DNA of 64,000 bases from Beijerinckiaceae bacterium (GCA_024304885.1 JALJOM010000001.1:124001-188000); one strand, 5' to 3'. Positions 42,299 to 53,993 are shown, counted from the first letter of the stretch. Numbers and translations are program-made. The notes: a model not told the origin generated them from the letters alone.

Positions 42299-43708
42299 AT
42301 GGCCAAGCCGCATACGACCTTCGTTTGCCAGGCCTGCGGCGCGGTCGCGCAGCGCTGGCAGGGTCGCTGCGACGCCTGCGGCGCCTGGAACGCCATGGCC
42401 GAGGAAGCTGCCGCGGCCGGAATCGGCGCGCAGGCGCGGCCGCGCCGCAAAGGCCGGGTCTTCGGCCTGACCGATCTCGGCGCGGCCGGGCAGCAGGCCC
42501 CCCCGCGCCTCGTGACCGGCATCGCCGAGCTCGATCGCGTCATCGGTGGCGGCTTCGTCGCGGGCTCGGTGCTCCTGCTCGGCGGCGAGCCCGGCATCGG
42601 CAAGTCCACGCTCCTCGTCCAGGCCTGCGCCTCGCTCGCGGCGCGCGGCGCGCGCGTGGTTTATATTTCCGGCGAGGAGGCGATCGACCAGGTGCGGCTG
42701 CGCGCGCTCCGCCTCGGCCTCGGCGAGGTGAAGGTCGAGCTCGCCGCGGAATCCAGCGTCGAGGACATCGTCGCCACCCTCGGCCACGGCAGAACGCCGG
42801 CCCTGGTCGTGATCGATTCGATCCAGACCATGTGGACCGAGACGATCGAGTCGGCGCCGGGCACCGTCGGCCAGGTCCGCGCCGCCGCCCAGGCGCTCAT
42901 CCGCTTCGCCAAGGCCGCGGGCAGCGCCGTCATCCTCGTCGGCCATGTGACCAAGGACGGGCAGATCGCCGGGCCGCGCGTCGTCGAGCACATGGTCGAC
43001 GCCGTGATCTCCTTCGAGGGCGAAGGCGGGCGCGATCTCAGGCTCCTGCGCGCCATGAAGAATCGCTTCGGCCCGACCGACGAGATCGGGGTCTTCGAGA
43101 TGACCGGGCGCGGTCTCGCCGAGGTCGCCAATCCGTCTGCCCTTTTCCTCTCCGGGCGGGAGCGGGCCGCGCCGGGCGCCGCCGTCTTCGCCGGCATGGA
43201 AGGCAGCCGCCCGCTGCTCGTCGAGATCCAGGCGCTCGTGGCACAGAGCGCGCTCGGAACGCCGCGCCGTGCCGTCGTCGGCTGGGACACTGCGCGGCTC
43301 GCGACGGTTCTCGCCGTCCTCGACGCCCATGCCGGGCTGAGGCTCGGCCAATACGACATCTACCTGAACGTCGCGGGCGGCCTCAGGGTCGCCGAGCCTG
43401 CCGCCGATCTCGCCGCCGCCGCCGCCCTGGTCTCGTCGCTGACCGGCCGCAGCCTCCCTGCGGATCAGGTCTATTTCGGCGAGATCGCGCTCTCGGGCGC
43501 GATCCGGCCCGTGGCGCACGAGCGGGCGCGGCTGAAGGAAGCCGCCAAGCTCGGCTTCGCCCGCGCGCTCGTCCCTCGCGCCGTCGCCGGCAAGGACGAG
43601 GCGGGCGCCCCGGATCTGATATCGAAGGGCTGCGCCCATATCTCCGAGCTCGTCGCCGAGATTGCCGGGGCCCGGCCGCGCCAGCGCGGCGGGGAGGGGA
43701 CGGCATGA
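42299..43708 (+). CDS. radA: DNA repair protein RadA
   Basis: 469 residues from ATG 42299. The N-terminal C4 zinc finger is CQACG ... CDACG, followed by Walker A GGEPGIGKST, Walker B LVVIDSIQTMW, the RadA-specific KNRFG motif (RAMKNRFGPTDE), and a C-terminal Lon-like domain (VNVAGGLRVAEPAADL type). RadA is a DnaB-like branch migration motor acting with RecA in recombination and repair. It is probably cotranscribed with the lepB-rnc-era genes downstream, though 102 nt separate it from lepB. Confidence 0.95.
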   Translation: MAKPHTTFVCQACGAVAQRWQGRCDACGAWNAMAEEAAAAGIGAQARPRRKGRVFGLTDLGAAGQQAPPRLVTGIAELDRVIGGGFVAGSVLLLGGEPGIGKSTLLVQACASLAARGARVVYISGEEAIDQVRLRALRLGLGEVKVELAAESSVEDIVATLGHGRTPALVVIDSIQTMWTETIESAPGTVGQVRAAAQALIRFAKAAGSAVILVGHVTKDGQIAGPRVVEHMVDAVISFEGEGGRDLRLLRAMKNRFGPTDEIGVFEMTGRGLAEVANPSALFLSGRERAAPGAAVFAGMEGSRPLLVEIQALVAQSALGTPRRAVVGWDTARLATVLAVLDAHAGLRLGQYDIYLNVAGGLRVAEPAADLAAAAALVSSLTGRSLPADQVYFGEIALSGAIRPVAHERARLKEAAKLGFARALVPRAVAGKDEAGAPDLISKGCAHISELVAEIAGARPRQRGGEGTA

Positions 43709-43810
43709 CGACGCGCGGCGCGTCGGGTTCGCTCTATACCGGCAACCGACCCCATGGTAAGGGAGCGCTGCGATCACCTCCCCATCGATGCGGCGGGAGA
43801 AAGGCGAGGG

Positions 43811-44608
43811 ATGACGGAAGAGGCACGCTTGGAAAAGAAGCTCGAGAAGGACCATAAGCGTGCCGAGAAGGCAGGCGGGATCGGCGAGACGGCGAAGGTC
43901 ATCGTCCAAGCGCTCTTGATCGCGCTCGTCGTCCGAACCTTCCTGTTCCAGCCGTTCAACATTCCTTCGGGCTCGATGATCCCGACGCTGCTCATCGGCG
44001 ACTATCTCTTCGTCTCGAAATATTCCTACGGCTATTCGAACCACTCGCTGCCGTTCAGCCCGAATCTCTTCTCGGGCCGGATTTTCGGCGCGCTGCCGAA
44101 GCGCGGCGACGTGGTCGTGTTCAAGCTTCCGCGCGATGGGCAGACGGATTACATCAAGCGAGTGATCGGGATGCCGGGCGACCGCATCCAGGTCAAGGAC
44201 GGCCGCCTCTACATCAACGGCGAGATCGTCCCGCGCGAGCCCATCGCCAAGGCCCGCACGGAAGACGTCTACGGGCGCGAGGCCGAGGTCGCGACCTATA
44301 AAGAGATCCTGCCGGACGGCGTGCAGCATACGATCATCGAGCGCGACGGCGACACCGCGATATCCGACAACACCCAGCTGTTCACGGTGCCGCCGGGACA
44401 TTATTTCATGATGGGAGACAATCGCGACAACTCCCTCGACAGCCGGGTTCCGGCGGAATACGGCGGGGTCGGCTTCGTCCCCTTCGTGAACCTCGTGGGC
44501 CGGGCGGAGATCATCTTCTTCTCGGTCGGCGGCGGCTCTCCCGCTTGGGCGTTCTGGGACTGGCCTTGGACGCTGCGCTGGAACCGGATGTTCCAGCCTG
44601 TGAGATAG
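43811..44608 (+). CDS. lepB: Signal peptidase I
   Basis: 265 residues. One N-terminal membrane helix (KVIVQALLIALVVRTFLFQ), then box B with the catalytic serine, FNIPSGSMIPTLLIGDYLFV, box D with the general-base lysine, YIKRVIGMPGDRI, and box E, MMGDNRDNSLDSR. It removes signal peptides from exported proteins on the periplasmic side. AAAGGCGAGGG precedes the ATG. It starts the lepB-rnc-era order common in Alphaproteobacteria. Confidence 0.95.
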   Translation: MTEEARLEKKLEKDHKRAEKAGGIGETAKVIVQALLIALVVRTFLFQPFNIPSGSMIPTLLIGDYLFVSKYSYGYSNHSLPFSPNLFSGRIFGALPKRGDVVVFKLPRDGQTDYIKRVIGMPGDRIQVKDGRLYINGEIVPREPIAKARTEDVYGREAEVATYKEILPDGVQHTIIERDGDTAISDNTQLFTVPPGHYFMMGDNRDNSLDSRVPAEYGGVGFVPFVNLVGRAEIIFFSVGGGSPAWAFWDWPWTLRWNRMFQPVR

Positions 44609-44625
44609 GTATTCGGCGCACGCGG

Positions 44626-45333
44626 ATGGCACGGCACGCGGACTTGCGCGCGCTCGAGGCCCGCATCGGGCATCGCTTCGGCGACGAGACCCTGATCGCC
44701 GCGGCCTTGACCCATGTCAGCGCCGCGAACGGCCAGAAGCGCGTCACCTACCAGAGGCTCGAGTTCCTCGGCGATCGCGTGCTCGGCCTCGTCGTCTCGG
44801 AGATGCTCTACGACGCCTTTCCCGAGGCGGAGGAGGGCGAGCTGTCGCGCCGGCTCGCCGCCCTCGTCCGCAAGGAGAGCTGCGCCGAGGTCGCGCTCGA
44901 ATGGAGTGTCGAGGCCCATATCCGGCTCGGCGACAGCGAAAGAGCGACGGGGGTCGTGAAGACAGCTATTCTCGGCGACGTTTGCGAGTCGATCATCGGC
45001 GCGGTCTTTCTCGATGCCGGCTATCTTTCCGCGCGCGACGTGGTGGTACGTGCGTTCGAGCCCAAGATGCGTGCGCCGTGCCGGCCGCTTCGCGATGCCA
45101 AGACCGCGCTGCAGGAATGGGCGCAATCGCGCGGCCTCTCCACGCCCCTTTATCGCGAGCTGTCGCGCCGCGGCCCCGACCATGCGCCCGAGTTCACGAT
45201 CGCGGTCACGGTCCAGGGCTTCGCGCCCGTCGAGGCGACGGGTGGCTCGAAACGACTCGCAGAGCAGGCGGCGGCCGGGGCCTTCATCGCCCGCGAGGGA
45301 ATCGACCAGGACGATCGCAAGGGCGTGGCATGA
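44626..45333 (+). CDS. rnc: Ribonuclease III
   Basis: 235 residues. RNase III signature QRLEFLGDRVLGLVVSE with the catalytic acidic residues, then AEEGELSRRLAALVRKES and VCESIIGAVFLDAGY; C-terminal double-stranded RNA-binding domain from about 160 (KTALQEWAQSRG, EATGGSKRLAEQAAAGAFI). It cuts double-stranded RNA, including rRNA precursors. 17 nt after lepB; its stop overlaps the era start (ATGA). Confidence 0.95.
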   Translation: MARHADLRALEARIGHRFGDETLIAAALTHVSAANGQKRVTYQRLEFLGDRVLGLVVSEMLYDAFPEAEEGELSRRLAALVRKESCAEVALEWSVEAHIRLGDSERATGVVKTAILGDVCESIIGAVFLDAGYLSARDVVVRAFEPKMRAPCRPLRDAKTALQEWAQSRGLSTPLYRELSRRGPDHAPEFTIAVTVQGFAPVEATGGSKRLAEQAAAGAFIAREGIDQDDRKGVA

Positions 45334-46244
45334 TCGCCGCGCCGGACGCCGCGACACGCTGTGGCTTCGCCGCGCTCATCGGCGCGCCGAATGCGGGAAA
45401 ATCCACGCTCGTCAACCGGCTCGTCGGCGCGAAAATCTCGATCGTCTCGCGCAAGGTCCAGACCACGCGCATGCAGGTGCGCGGGATCATGATCGAGGGT
45501 GAGGCGCAAATCGTTCTCGTCGATACGCCGGGCATCTTCGCGCCGAGGCGAAGGCTCGACCGGGCCATGGTCTCCTCGGCCTGGAGCGGCGCCGGCGACG
45601 CCGATGTCGTGGCGTTCCTCGTCGATGCGCGGAAGGGCATCGATCCGGAGGTCTCGGCGATCCTCTCCGAGCTGCCGCGGATCGCGGGGCCGAAGCTCCT
45701 CGTCCTCAACAAGATCGACACCGTCGAGCGGCCGCGGCTGCTCGAGCTCGCTGCCGCGCTGAACCGCGAGGTCGCGTTTACGGAAACCTTCATGATCTCC
45801 GCGCTGACCGGCGACGGCATCGATGCGCTGCGACACGCGCTCGCCCGCCTCGTGCCGCCGGGACCCTGGCTCTACCCGGAGGATCAGATCTCGGACGCGC
45901 CCTTGCGTCTCCTCGCCGCCGAGATCACGCGCGAGAAAATTTTCGAGCGGCTGCACGACGAGCTGCCCTATCAATCGACCGTCGAGACCGAGCTCTGGAA
46001 GGACCTTCCCGACGGCTCGGCTCGGATCGAGCAGACGATCTATGTCCTGCGCGAGGGCCACAAGAAGATCGTGATCGGCGAGGGCGGGCGCACGCTGAAG
46101 GCGATCGGCACCGCGGCGCGTGCCGAGATCGCGGATGCGATCGAGCAGAAGGTCCACCTCTTCCTCTTCGTGAAGGTCCGCGAGAAGTGGCAGGACGATC
46201 CCGAGCGCTATCGCGAGATGGGCCTCGAGTTCCCGAAAGGGTGA
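45330..46244 (+). CDS. era: GTPase Era
   Basis: 304 residues. G1 IGAPNAGKSTLVN, G3 VDTPGIF, G4 LNKID and the C-terminal KH domain (HKKIVIGEGGRTLKAIGTAA). Era binds 16S rRNA during 30S assembly. It is the last gene of the lepB-rnc-era block. A long upstream reading in the same frame overlaps rnc and is not coding. Confidence 0.95.
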   Translation: MIAAPDAATRCGFAALIGAPNAGKSTLVNRLVGAKISIVSRKVQTTRMQVRGIMIEGEAQIVLVDTPGIFAPRRRLDRAMVSSAWSGAGDADVVAFLVDARKGIDPEVSAILSELPRIAGPKLLVLNKIDTVERPRLLELAAALNREVAFTETFMISALTGDGIDALRHALARLVPPGPWLYPEDQISDAPLRLLAAEITREKIFERLHDELPYQSTVETELWKDLPDGSARIEQTIYVLREGHKKIVIGEGGRTLKAIGTAARAEIADAIEQKVHLFLFVKVREKWQDDPERYREMGLEFPKG

Positions 46245-47125
46245 GCGCGAGAGACGAGCCGCCCCGGGTTTCCGAAGGCCATTTCGTTCGGGTCACGCCG
46301 CGATAGCGAGCTCGTCGAGTTGCGCATGGGAGCGCGCTTCGGCTTCGGCCGCGAATTCGCGGCCGATGCGGAAAGGCTCGCACAAGTCGCGTGAGCTACG
46401 TTCTGGCCGCTGTGCTTGCCCGTGGAACGTCGAGATGCGTCCAATCGTCTTTTTCGCCTGCTCGATAGTATTCGCCGCGCACGCCGACCCGGCTGGTGCC
46501 GGGGTCCCTACGATGCTCGAAGCCGATACGATCAAGGCCTACGGAGAGCTTATTCGCCTCGAAGCTCTCGGAACCGAGGAGCCCGGCAAATCTCGCACTC
46601 GTCCTTCTTGCGCGGTGTGCGGGTATAAAATTGGCCGTCGATCTGGCCAGGACCAACCACCTCGGCAAGGGCGCATGAAGCTCGCGCCAGTGGGCATTCG
46701 CGAGTCAAAATAAGAAACGAATGCCAGTGGACGTCGATCGTGGCATCTCGCAGATGGGTGATGACGCCTCGTTTTTTCAGGCTTGCGGAGCTTCACCCCC
46801 TTCTTTCCGTCTGCCGAGGTACGCACGAGCAAGCCTACCGCCAGGCACCGACCGTCCCGAGGGATCTAGACGATCGCGGCTTCATAGCAGCTCTTCTCGA
46901 TCCGCAGCCGCCGAGCGAGTCGGCGGATTTGGAGCACAGTCGCCGTCTGGGAACGGCTGACGGAGGGGCGAGAGTAGGTGGCCTGGCAAATCCTGACGCC
47001 AGCATGTGACCGCGCTGGGCCCGCGAGGCTCGCGGCCGTAACGAGGCCGCCGCGCTCGGAAGGCCGGTGCCATGTACCCAATTCGGGAGACGTTCGCACG
47101 AGCCGCTCGTGCTAGCGTTCCGCGG
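46245..47125. other. 881-nt stretch without a supported gene
   Basis: Several short frames occur on both strands, none with a recognisable domain or a good ribosome binding site. One minus-strand frame ends with a coding-like segment (REFAAEAEARSHAQLDELAI, 46293-46360) and another contains VLQIRRLARRLRIEKSCYEA near 46870-46960; these may be decayed genes. No insertion-sequence ends or tRNA fragments were seen. Confidence 0.45.
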
Positions 47126-47371
47126 ATGCAAAGACATTTCCCCCTCGAATCCTGGTTCGCGGCGGCGATCCGCGATGCGTTGCCGCCCGATGACTATCGG
47201 GCGGTGATAGAGCTGTCGCGCGCCGAAGGCCTCGACGAAGAGGCAATCGAACGAGCTTTCCACGACGCTGTCGCAGAGGTGCTCGGCTCGCCGACTCTCG
47301 CGATGCACTTGACCGCTGCCTTTGCCGCAGAATGCATTGCCCGCGTTGTCGCCGAGCGTTATGGCGCGTGA
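47126..47371 (+). CDS. Small hypothetical protein
   Basis: 81 residues: MQRHFPLESWFAAAIRDALP, then a charged helix (EGLDEEAIERAFHDAVAEVL) and AFAAECIARVVAERYGA. Soluble, helical, no signal peptide. It has no recognised family. A longer start at 47072 is possible but lacks a ribosome binding site. Base use is similar to neighbouring genes, so it is more likely real than the frames to its left. Repeat copy C follows it. Confidence 0.5.
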   Translation: MQRHFPLESWFAAAIRDALPPDDYRAVIELSRAEGLDEEAIERAFHDAVAEVLGSPTLAMHLTAAFAAECIARVVAERYGA

Positions 47372-47418
47372 CACCGCACGGCCGGGGTCCTGAACGGTCC
47401 GGGTGCAGGCGCTCACCT

Positions 47419-47490
47419 CTCTCTGAACTTTTGGAATCGATCACGTTTCATGACGTTGGATCGATAAGATCCAAAGTCATCGTGATCTAG
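47419..47490 (-). repeat. Intergenic mosaic repeat family 1, copy C (partial)
   Basis: Contains only the first module: CTGAACTTTTGGAATCGATC, ACGTTTCATGACGTTGGATC and CCAAAGTCATCGTGATCTAG (plus strand). The CCCGCTCTAG module is absent. Confidence 0.75.
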
Positions 47491-47766
47491 GGGCGCGAGG
47501 GGAAAGCCGAGCATCGCGCGGGCCGGCTCCTCGCCGAGAGGGACATGGCGAAGGGGCTGCTGAGCCGGGCGTTGGACGTCGCGGCTAAGATGCGGCCGAG
47601 TCGTCCGATCGCATTCCTTCGAAGACCCCCGCCGACATGTGGGCCAAGCAGCAATCCGCCGACCGGCGGAAACCCCCGGCGATCCCGGACAGATCGGCGC
47701 GATTGTGGAGGAGAGTGTGGACCGCTCCGCAAAAGCTCGAAAAATCCCTTTGAAATCAATATAATT

Positions 47767-47856
47767 TGGCGGAGAGGGGGGGATTCGAACCCCCGATAGG
47801 GTTGCCCCTATGCCGCATTTCGAGTGCGGTGCTTTCAACCACTCAGCCACCTCTCC
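47767..47856 (-). tRNA. tRNA-Ser (anticodon CGA)
   Basis: On the minus strand it starts GGAGAGG (acceptor) and ends CTCTCCG with encoded CCA. Anticodon stem CCGCA/TGCGG holds the loop CTCGAAA, giving anticodon CGA (reads UCG). A long variable arm (CATAGGGGCAACCCTATC) is typical of serine tRNAs, and the T-arm is GGGGGTTCGAATCCCCC. 90 nt including CCA. It lies just upstream of the fabI 3' end. Confidence 0.93.
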
Positions 47857-47935
47857 AAGGCCGCCTCGCGCGAGGCCCGCGAGATAGCACGCGCCCCGGC
47901 GCGGAACAAGCGTGTGGTCGCCGGCGTCAGGCGGA

Positions 47936-48787
47936 TCAGCCTTCCGCCTTGGCGGCGCCGCGGGCCTCCTCCGCCTTCAGGCTGTCGGGATGCGGCATCA
48001 AGACGATATTGTAGCCGGCATCGACGCGATGGATTTCGCCGGTGACGCCACGGGAAAGATCCGAAAGGAGGTAGAGCGCGGGGCCGCCGACGTCGGCGAG
48101 GTCGAGGTTGCGGCGCAGCGGCGCATGTGACTTCTGGAAGCCGAACAAGACGCGGCCGTCGGAAATTCCGGCGCCCGCCAAGGTGCGAATCAGCCCCGCC
48201 GAGATCGCATTGACCCTGATGCCGCGAGGACCGTAATCGGCGGCGAGATAGCGCACGCTCGCCTCGAGCGCGGCCTTGGCGACGCCCATCACGTTGTAGT
48301 TGGGCATGACCCGGCTCGCGCCTTCGAAGGTCAAGGTCAGGAGCGCGCCGCCCTGCGGCATGAGGGCCGCCGCCCGCTTGGCGGCCTCGGTGAAGGAGAA
48401 TGCCGAGATCGTCATCGTGCGCAAGAAATTCTCGCGCGTCGTGTCGGCGTAGCACCCTTTCAGCTCGGCCTTGTCCGAATAGGCGATGCTGTGGACCAGG
48501 AAATCGAGGCTCCCCCAGCGTTCCGCGAGCGTGGCGAAGACCGCGTCCACGGAGGCGAGATCCTCGACATCGCAAGGCAGGACGAGCGCGGCGCCGAGGC
48601 TCGCGGCGAGCGGCTTCACCCTCTTGCCGAGCGCCTCGCCCTGATAGGTGAAGGCGAGCTCGGCGCCGTGAGCGGCGAGAGCCTGCGCGATGCCCCAAGC
48701 GATCGAATGGTCGTTGGCGACCCCCATGACGAGGCCGCGCTTGCCGCCCATGAGGAGGGGCGGTGCGGAAGGCTCAGGCGTCGACAT
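47936..48787 (-). CDS. fabI: Enoyl-[acyl-carrier-protein] reductase (NADH)
   Basis: 283 residues. Start [20 protein letters not shown] is the FabI NADH-binding segment; [12 protein letters not shown] follows, and the catalytic Tyr-x6-Lys pair is in [14 protein letters not shown]. It makes the last reduction of the type II fatty-acid elongation cycle. The gene overlaps fabB by 14 nt, so fabB-fabI are tightly coupled, with fabA upstream. Two FabI-type enzymes are common in Hyphomicrobiales; this one follows fabA-fabB as usual. Confidence 0.95.
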   Translation of the reverse strand: MSTPEPSAPPLLMGGKRGLVMGVANDHSIAWGIAQALAAHGAELAFTYQGEALGKRVKPLAASLGAALVLPCDVEDLASVDAVFATLAERWGSLDFLVHSIAYSDKAELKGCYADTTRENFLRTMTISAFSFTEAAKRAAALMPQGGALLTLTFEGASRVMPNYNVMGVAKAALEASVRYLAADYGPRGIRVNAISAGLIRTLAGAGISDGRVLFGFQKSHAPLRRNLDLADVGGPALYLLSDLSRGVTGEIHRVDAGYNIVLMPHPDSLKAEEARGAAKAEG

Positions 48788-49997
48788 GCTTCAGGACGAG
48801 GCTCGCATTGGTGCCGCCGAAGCCGAAGGAATTCGACAGGACGGCGCCGAGCCTGACCCCGTCGCGCCGCTCGCGCACGATGTCCATGTCCGCGAAGGCC
48901 GGATCGAGCTCCTCGATATTGGCGCTCTCGCAGATGAAGCCGCTCTGCATCATGAGCAGCGAGTAGATCGCCTCCTGGACGCCGGTCGCGCCGAGGGAAT
49001 GGCCGGTCAGGGATTTCGTCGCGGCGATCGGCGGGCACTTGCCGTTCGCGCCGAACACCTCGCGAATCGCCTCGATCTCCTTGAGGTCGCCGATCCCGGT
49101 CGAGGTCGCATGGGGGTTGATGTAGTCGATCGGGGCCGCGACCGTCTCGAGCGCCATGCGCATGCAGCGCACCGCCCCTTCGCCCGAGGGCGCGACCATG
49201 TCGTGCCCGTCGGAGGTCGCGCCATAGCCGGCGATCTCGCCGTAGATCCTCGCGCCGCGCGCCTTGGCCCGGTCGAGATCCTCCAGCACGAGCACGCCCG
49301 CGCCGCCCGCGATCACGAAGCCGTCGCGGTTCTTGTCATAGGCGCGGGAAGCGACAGCGGGCCGGTCGTTGTAGGCGGAGGACATGGCCCCCATCGCATC
49401 GAACAGCACGGAGAGCGTCCAATCGAGCTCCTCGCAGCCGCCGGTGAACATCACGTCCTGCTTGCCGTAGCGGATCATCTCGTAGGCATTGCCGATGCAA
49501 TGGTTGGAGGTCGCGCAGGCGGACGAGATCGAGTAGTTCACGCCCTTGATCTTGAACCAGGTGGCGAGCGTCGCCGAGGCGGTCGACGACATGGCTTTCG
49601 GCACCGCGAATGGCCCGACTTTCTTCGGACCCTTGGTGCGCGCGATATCGGCCGATTCGACGATGGTACGGGCCGAGGGGCCGCCCGAGCCCATGATGAT
49701 GCCGGTCCGCTCGTTCGAGATCTCCGCTGGCGTCAGGCCGGCATCGAGGATCGCCTGGTCCATGGCGACATGGTTCCAGGCCGTGCCGCCGGCGTGAAAA
49801 CGGAGCGCGCGGCGATCCAGGAGGGCCTCCGGATCGAGCGTCGGGGCGCCGTGGACCTGGCTGCGGAAGCCGAGCTCGGCATATTTGTCGGCTTTGACTA
49901 TGCCGGGCTTGGCCTCGCGCAGGGCGGCAAGCACCTCCTGGGTATTGTTCCCGATCGAGGAAACGATGCCCATCCCGGTCACGACGACCCGTCTCAT
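48774..49997 (-). CDS. fabB: 3-oxoacyl-ACP synthase I
   Basis: 407 residues from ATG 49997. The Cys-His-His triad is seen: [16 protein letters not shown] (active-site Cys), [12 protein letters not shown] (His), and [12 protein letters not shown] (His). The N-terminus [17 protein letters not shown] and C-terminus [13 protein letters not shown] are typical. KAS I elongates unsaturated acyl-ACP made through FabA. It sits between fabA (234 nt gap) and fabI (overlap). Confidence 0.95.
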   Translation of the reverse strand: MRRVVVTGMGIVSSIGNNTQEVLAALREAKPGIVKADKYAELGFRSQVHGAPTLDPEALLDRRALRFHAGGTAWNHVAMDQAILDAGLTPAEISNERTGIIMGSGGPSARTIVESADIARTKGPKKVGPFAVPKAMSSTASATLATWFKIKGVNYSISSACATSNHCIGNAYEMIRYGKQDVMFTGGCEELDWTLSVLFDAMGAMSSAYNDRPAVASRAYDKNRDGFVIAGGAGVLVLEDLDRAKARGARIYGEIAGYGATSDGHDMVAPSGEGAVRCMRMALETVAAPIDYINPHATSTGIGDLKEIEAIREVFGANGKCPPIAATKSLTGHSLGATGVQEAIYSLLMMQSGFICESANIEELDPAFADMDIVRERRDGVRLGAVLSNSFGFGGTNASLVLKHVDA

Positions 49998-50231
49998 CCT
50001 GGCTCTCCCCCACAAAGTCGCCGCCCGTCGGCGCGGCGCGGCCTTCTCCGAGGCCCGTCAAACGCTTGTGCGCACCGCTCCGAGCTTATCGCGAAAATGC
50101 GGCCGCGTCTGCCGGCGAGGCCGAGGTCCGCGGCAGGCGAACAGAGCATCCGGGCAAGCCGCCGGATCGCGGCCCCGCGAGGCGAGAGGCTCGGCGCCCC
50201 GGGAGTGGGAAACACGGATCGCGAGCACCGA

Positions 50232-50756
50232 TCAGCCGGGGGTCCCGGTCGCCGGCTGGAACAACCCGACCTTCAAATCCTTCGCCTCGTAGATGCGGGT
50301 TCCGTCGGCCTCGAGCCAGCCGTCCGCGATCCCGAGGACGAGCTTGGTCTTGAAGACCCGTTTCAGGTCGACGCCATAGACGACGCTCTTCACGGTCGGC
50401 AGCACCTGATCGGCGAATTTCACCTCGCCGACGCCGAGCGCGCGGCCCCGCCCGGGCAGGCCGAGCCAGCCGAGATAGAAGCCGAGCAGCTGCCAGAGCG
50501 CGTCGAGCCCGAGGCAGCCCGGCATGACCGGATCCCCCTTGAAGTGGCAGCCGAAGAACCAGAGGTCCGGCTTCACTGCGAACTCGGCGCGAATCCCGCC
50601 CTTGCCGTTAGCGCCTCCCGCCTCGGATATGTCCGCGATACGGTCGAACATCAAGAGGGGGGGCAGCGGGAGCTGAGCATTCCCCGGCCCGAACAGGTCA
50701 CCGCGTCCGCAAGCGATCAAGTCCTCGTAGTCGAAGCTGGCGCGCCGCTCTGTCAT
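50232..50756 (-). CDS. fabA: 3-hydroxydecanoyl-ACP dehydratase/isomerase
   Basis: 174 residues from ATG 50756 (the longer frame to 50831 lacks homology). The hotdog-fold active site is [20 protein letters not shown], with His in CHF and Asp in [18 protein letters not shown] opens the fold. It dehydrates and isomerises C10 intermediates to start unsaturated fatty acids. First gene of a fabA-fabB-fabI group on the minus strand. Confidence 0.94.
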   Translation of the reverse strand: MTERRASFDYEDLIACGRGDLFGPGNAQLPLPPLLMFDRIADISEAGGANGKGGIRAEFAVKPDLWFFGCHFKGDPVMPGCLGLDALWQLLGFYLGWLGLPGRGRALGVGEVKFADQVLPTVKSVVYGVDLKRVFKTKLVLGIADGWLEADGTRIYEAKDLKVGLFQPATGTPG

Positions 50757-51023
50757 ATCTTTTTCGTTCTCGTGTCCGGTTCGGGAAGGCCGCTCGCCTT
50801 TTCGGCGGCGCGTGCAGCGGCCTTCTAGCATGCCGAGCCCCGAGCCGAAAGTGCGGCACGTCGCGCGTTTCCGCTCCGCAAGCAGGCCGCCGAGAGGGCC
50901 TCGCGGCGCGCCCGGGCCGTCGCAAAGTATCGTCGTCCATTCTTCGGCGCGTCACATGGGAGTCATCGCTCGCGACTAAGCGGAGGCCGCCAACGCTTCA
51001 GCTCGGATGCGAGGAAAAGAGCT

Positions 51024-52250
<1,227 letters not shown>

Positions 52251-52431
52251 GACGGTCGAGCCATATCTCGACCCGAGCGCCTCCGTTCGAACGAACGGGG
52301 GCGTGCTTGCCTCAATTGTTTCGCGGCGACCTCGGCTTTCGACGATCGTCCTCGACCTTTGCACTTCAAAGCGACTCGTCCCATATAGCAGGCGCGGCCC
52401 GGGATGCCGCCGACGTTCCAGGATCGAGCCC

Positions 52432-53433
52432 ATGGCTGCGCATCGCAAGGTCACGACACTGATTTTCGCTGCTCTTCTCGGCTTCGGGCTCGCGACGGAC
52501 GCCGACGCCCGGGCGGGCGGAGGCTCTTCTTCGGGTAGCCGCGGCGGGCGGACCTTCAGCGCCCCGCCGGCGACACAGACCGCGCCGCGCGGGGCTGCAC
52601 CCTTCGAGAGGTCCATGGCACAGCCGGGACAGAGCACGTTCGGCAGAGCCGCTCAGCCGCAGCGTGGCGGCTTGTTCTCGGGCGGGTTCGGCAGCGGCCT
52701 GATGGGGGGCTTGCTCGGCGGCTTCCTCGGCGCTGGCTTATTCGGGCTTTTGATGGGCCATGGGCTGTTCGGCGGCATGGGCGGGCTTTCGTCCATCCTC
52801 GGCCTCGTCCTTCAGCTCGGCCTGCTCTACTTGTTGTTCCGATTCGTCATGGGCTTCATCCGGAGCCGCCGGCCTGCGATGCAAGGCGCGGCCTTCGATT
52901 CCGGCCACGGCGAGCGTGGCCTGTTCGGCGGCTTGGTCGGGGGAAGGCCGCAAAACGGCGATCTCGGCCAGGGCGGTGTGTTCGGGGGCGGCATGGGCGG
53001 CGCTGCGCCGCGCAGCCGGCGCCTCGACGTGACCGCGGCGGATTACGCTGCCTTCGAGCAGCGGCTCGCCGAGATCCAAGGAGCCTACAGCAAGGAAGAT
53101 CGCGGCGCGCTCGCACGCCTGGCGACGGCCGAGATGGCGCGCTATTTCGCCGAGGAGCTCGCCGAGAACGCGCGCAAGGGCCTGCGCAACGAGCTCGCGG
53201 ACGTGAGGTTCCTCCAAGGCGATCTGTCCGAGGCTTGGCGCGAGGACGCCGCGGAATATGCGAGCGTCGCCATGAAGTTCTCGTTGATCGATACGATGGT
53301 CGATCGGAGCACGGGCAAGACCGTCTCGGGAGAACCGACCCTGCCGCAGGAGGCGACCGAGCTCTGGACCTTCATGCGGCGCGTCGGCGGTGCGCCGAGC
53401 GAGTGGGTGCTGTCGGCTATTCAGCAGGCGTGA
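52432..53433 (+). CDS. Tim44-like domain membrane protein
   Basis: 333 residues from ATG 52432, with a signal peptide (TTLIFAALLGFGLATDADAR). A Ser/Gly-rich region is followed by a glycine-rich hydrophobic part (GLMGGLLGGFLGAGLFGLLM, SSILGLVLQLGLLYLLFRFV), then a C-terminal Tim44-like domain from about 215 (YAAFEQRLAEIQGAYSKEDR, LRNELADVRFLQGDLSEAWR). Bacterial Tim44-like proteins of this type are membrane-anchored in Alphaproteobacteria and have no settled function. Confidence 0.85.
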   Translation: MAAHRKVTTLIFAALLGFGLATDADARAGGGSSSGSRGGRTFSAPPATQTAPRGAAPFERSMAQPGQSTFGRAAQPQRGGLFSGGFGSGLMGGLLGGFLGAGLFGLLMGHGLFGGMGGLSSILGLVLQLGLLYLLFRFVMGFIRSRRPAMQGAAFDSGHGERGLFGGLVGGRPQNGDLGQGGVFGGGMGGAAPRSRRLDVTAADYAAFEQRLAEIQGAYSKEDRGALARLATAEMARYFAEELAENARKGLRNELADVRFLQGDLSEAWREDAAEYASVAMKFSLIDTMVDRSTGKTVSGEPTLPQEATELWTFMRRVGGAPSEWVLSAIQQA

Positions 53434-53476
53434 CGAGGCCAAAGTCGCTCGGGTGCCGGTTGCCCTTCCGCCCTTC

Positions 53477-53635
53477 CTAGATCACGTGTCATGACTTTGG
53501 ATCGAATCGATCCCAAGTCATGACACGTGATCGATTCCAAAAGTTCAGAGCGGGATAGGCAGATAAGTTCACGCAATCTGCGTAAACGCGATTGCGCCGG
53601 AAAACCGCTGTACACTTTTCCTCATCCCGCTCTAG
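53477..53635 (+). repeat. Intergenic mosaic repeat family 1, copy D (long form)
   Basis: Full order: CTAGATCACGTGTCATGACT, the palindrome around GGATCGAATCGATCC, TCATGACACGTGATCGATTC, AGAGCGGGATAGGCAGATAA, GCAATCTGCGTAAACGCGAT (inserted module) and TTTTCCTCATCCCGCTCTAG. Confidence 0.85.
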
Positions 53636-53893
53636 GAGGCGGCGAGCGACGCTCGATGCCGAAAGCTCGGTCCTGCTCGAGGAAGCACGCGACGAGTCCT
53701 CCGCGTTGCGACCCGGACCTCTGGCATAATTCCTGATTACGAAAATTCGGACCGTGCAGCGTGGGCTCGACCTGTCGCGCGCGGCCGTGCCTCGTCGTCG
53801 AACCCGCCCTTTGCGGATCGTCTCCGGCAAAAGCAATCTCGTGCGGAGCGGGTGCCCGCTCGCGTCGCGGAATTGCGACAAAGATACAAGGTC

Positions 53894-53929
53894 GAGCGGT
53901 GTCCGATCCGTGCGGATCGGACACCGCTC
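53894..53929. promoter_or_regulatory. Perfect 16-bp hairpin upstream of small gene
   Basis: GAGCGGTGTCCGATCC - GTGC - GGATCGGACACCGCTC: a 16-bp stem without mismatch and a 4-base loop, ending 65 nt before ATG 53994. No T-run follows, so it is not a standard terminator; it could be an attenuator, an operator or an RNA stability element. Confidence 0.55.
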
Positions 53930-53993
53930 CCATGTCGCGCTCCGACGGGGCGACCCCGCTCAGGAGCCCCGTACGAGAGGAGGAGAAACAAGT

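Noticed and set aside
46245-47125. Possible toxin-antitoxin or transposase remnants
   Set aside because: Short frames only resemble coding sequence in parts; no motif or inverted ends.
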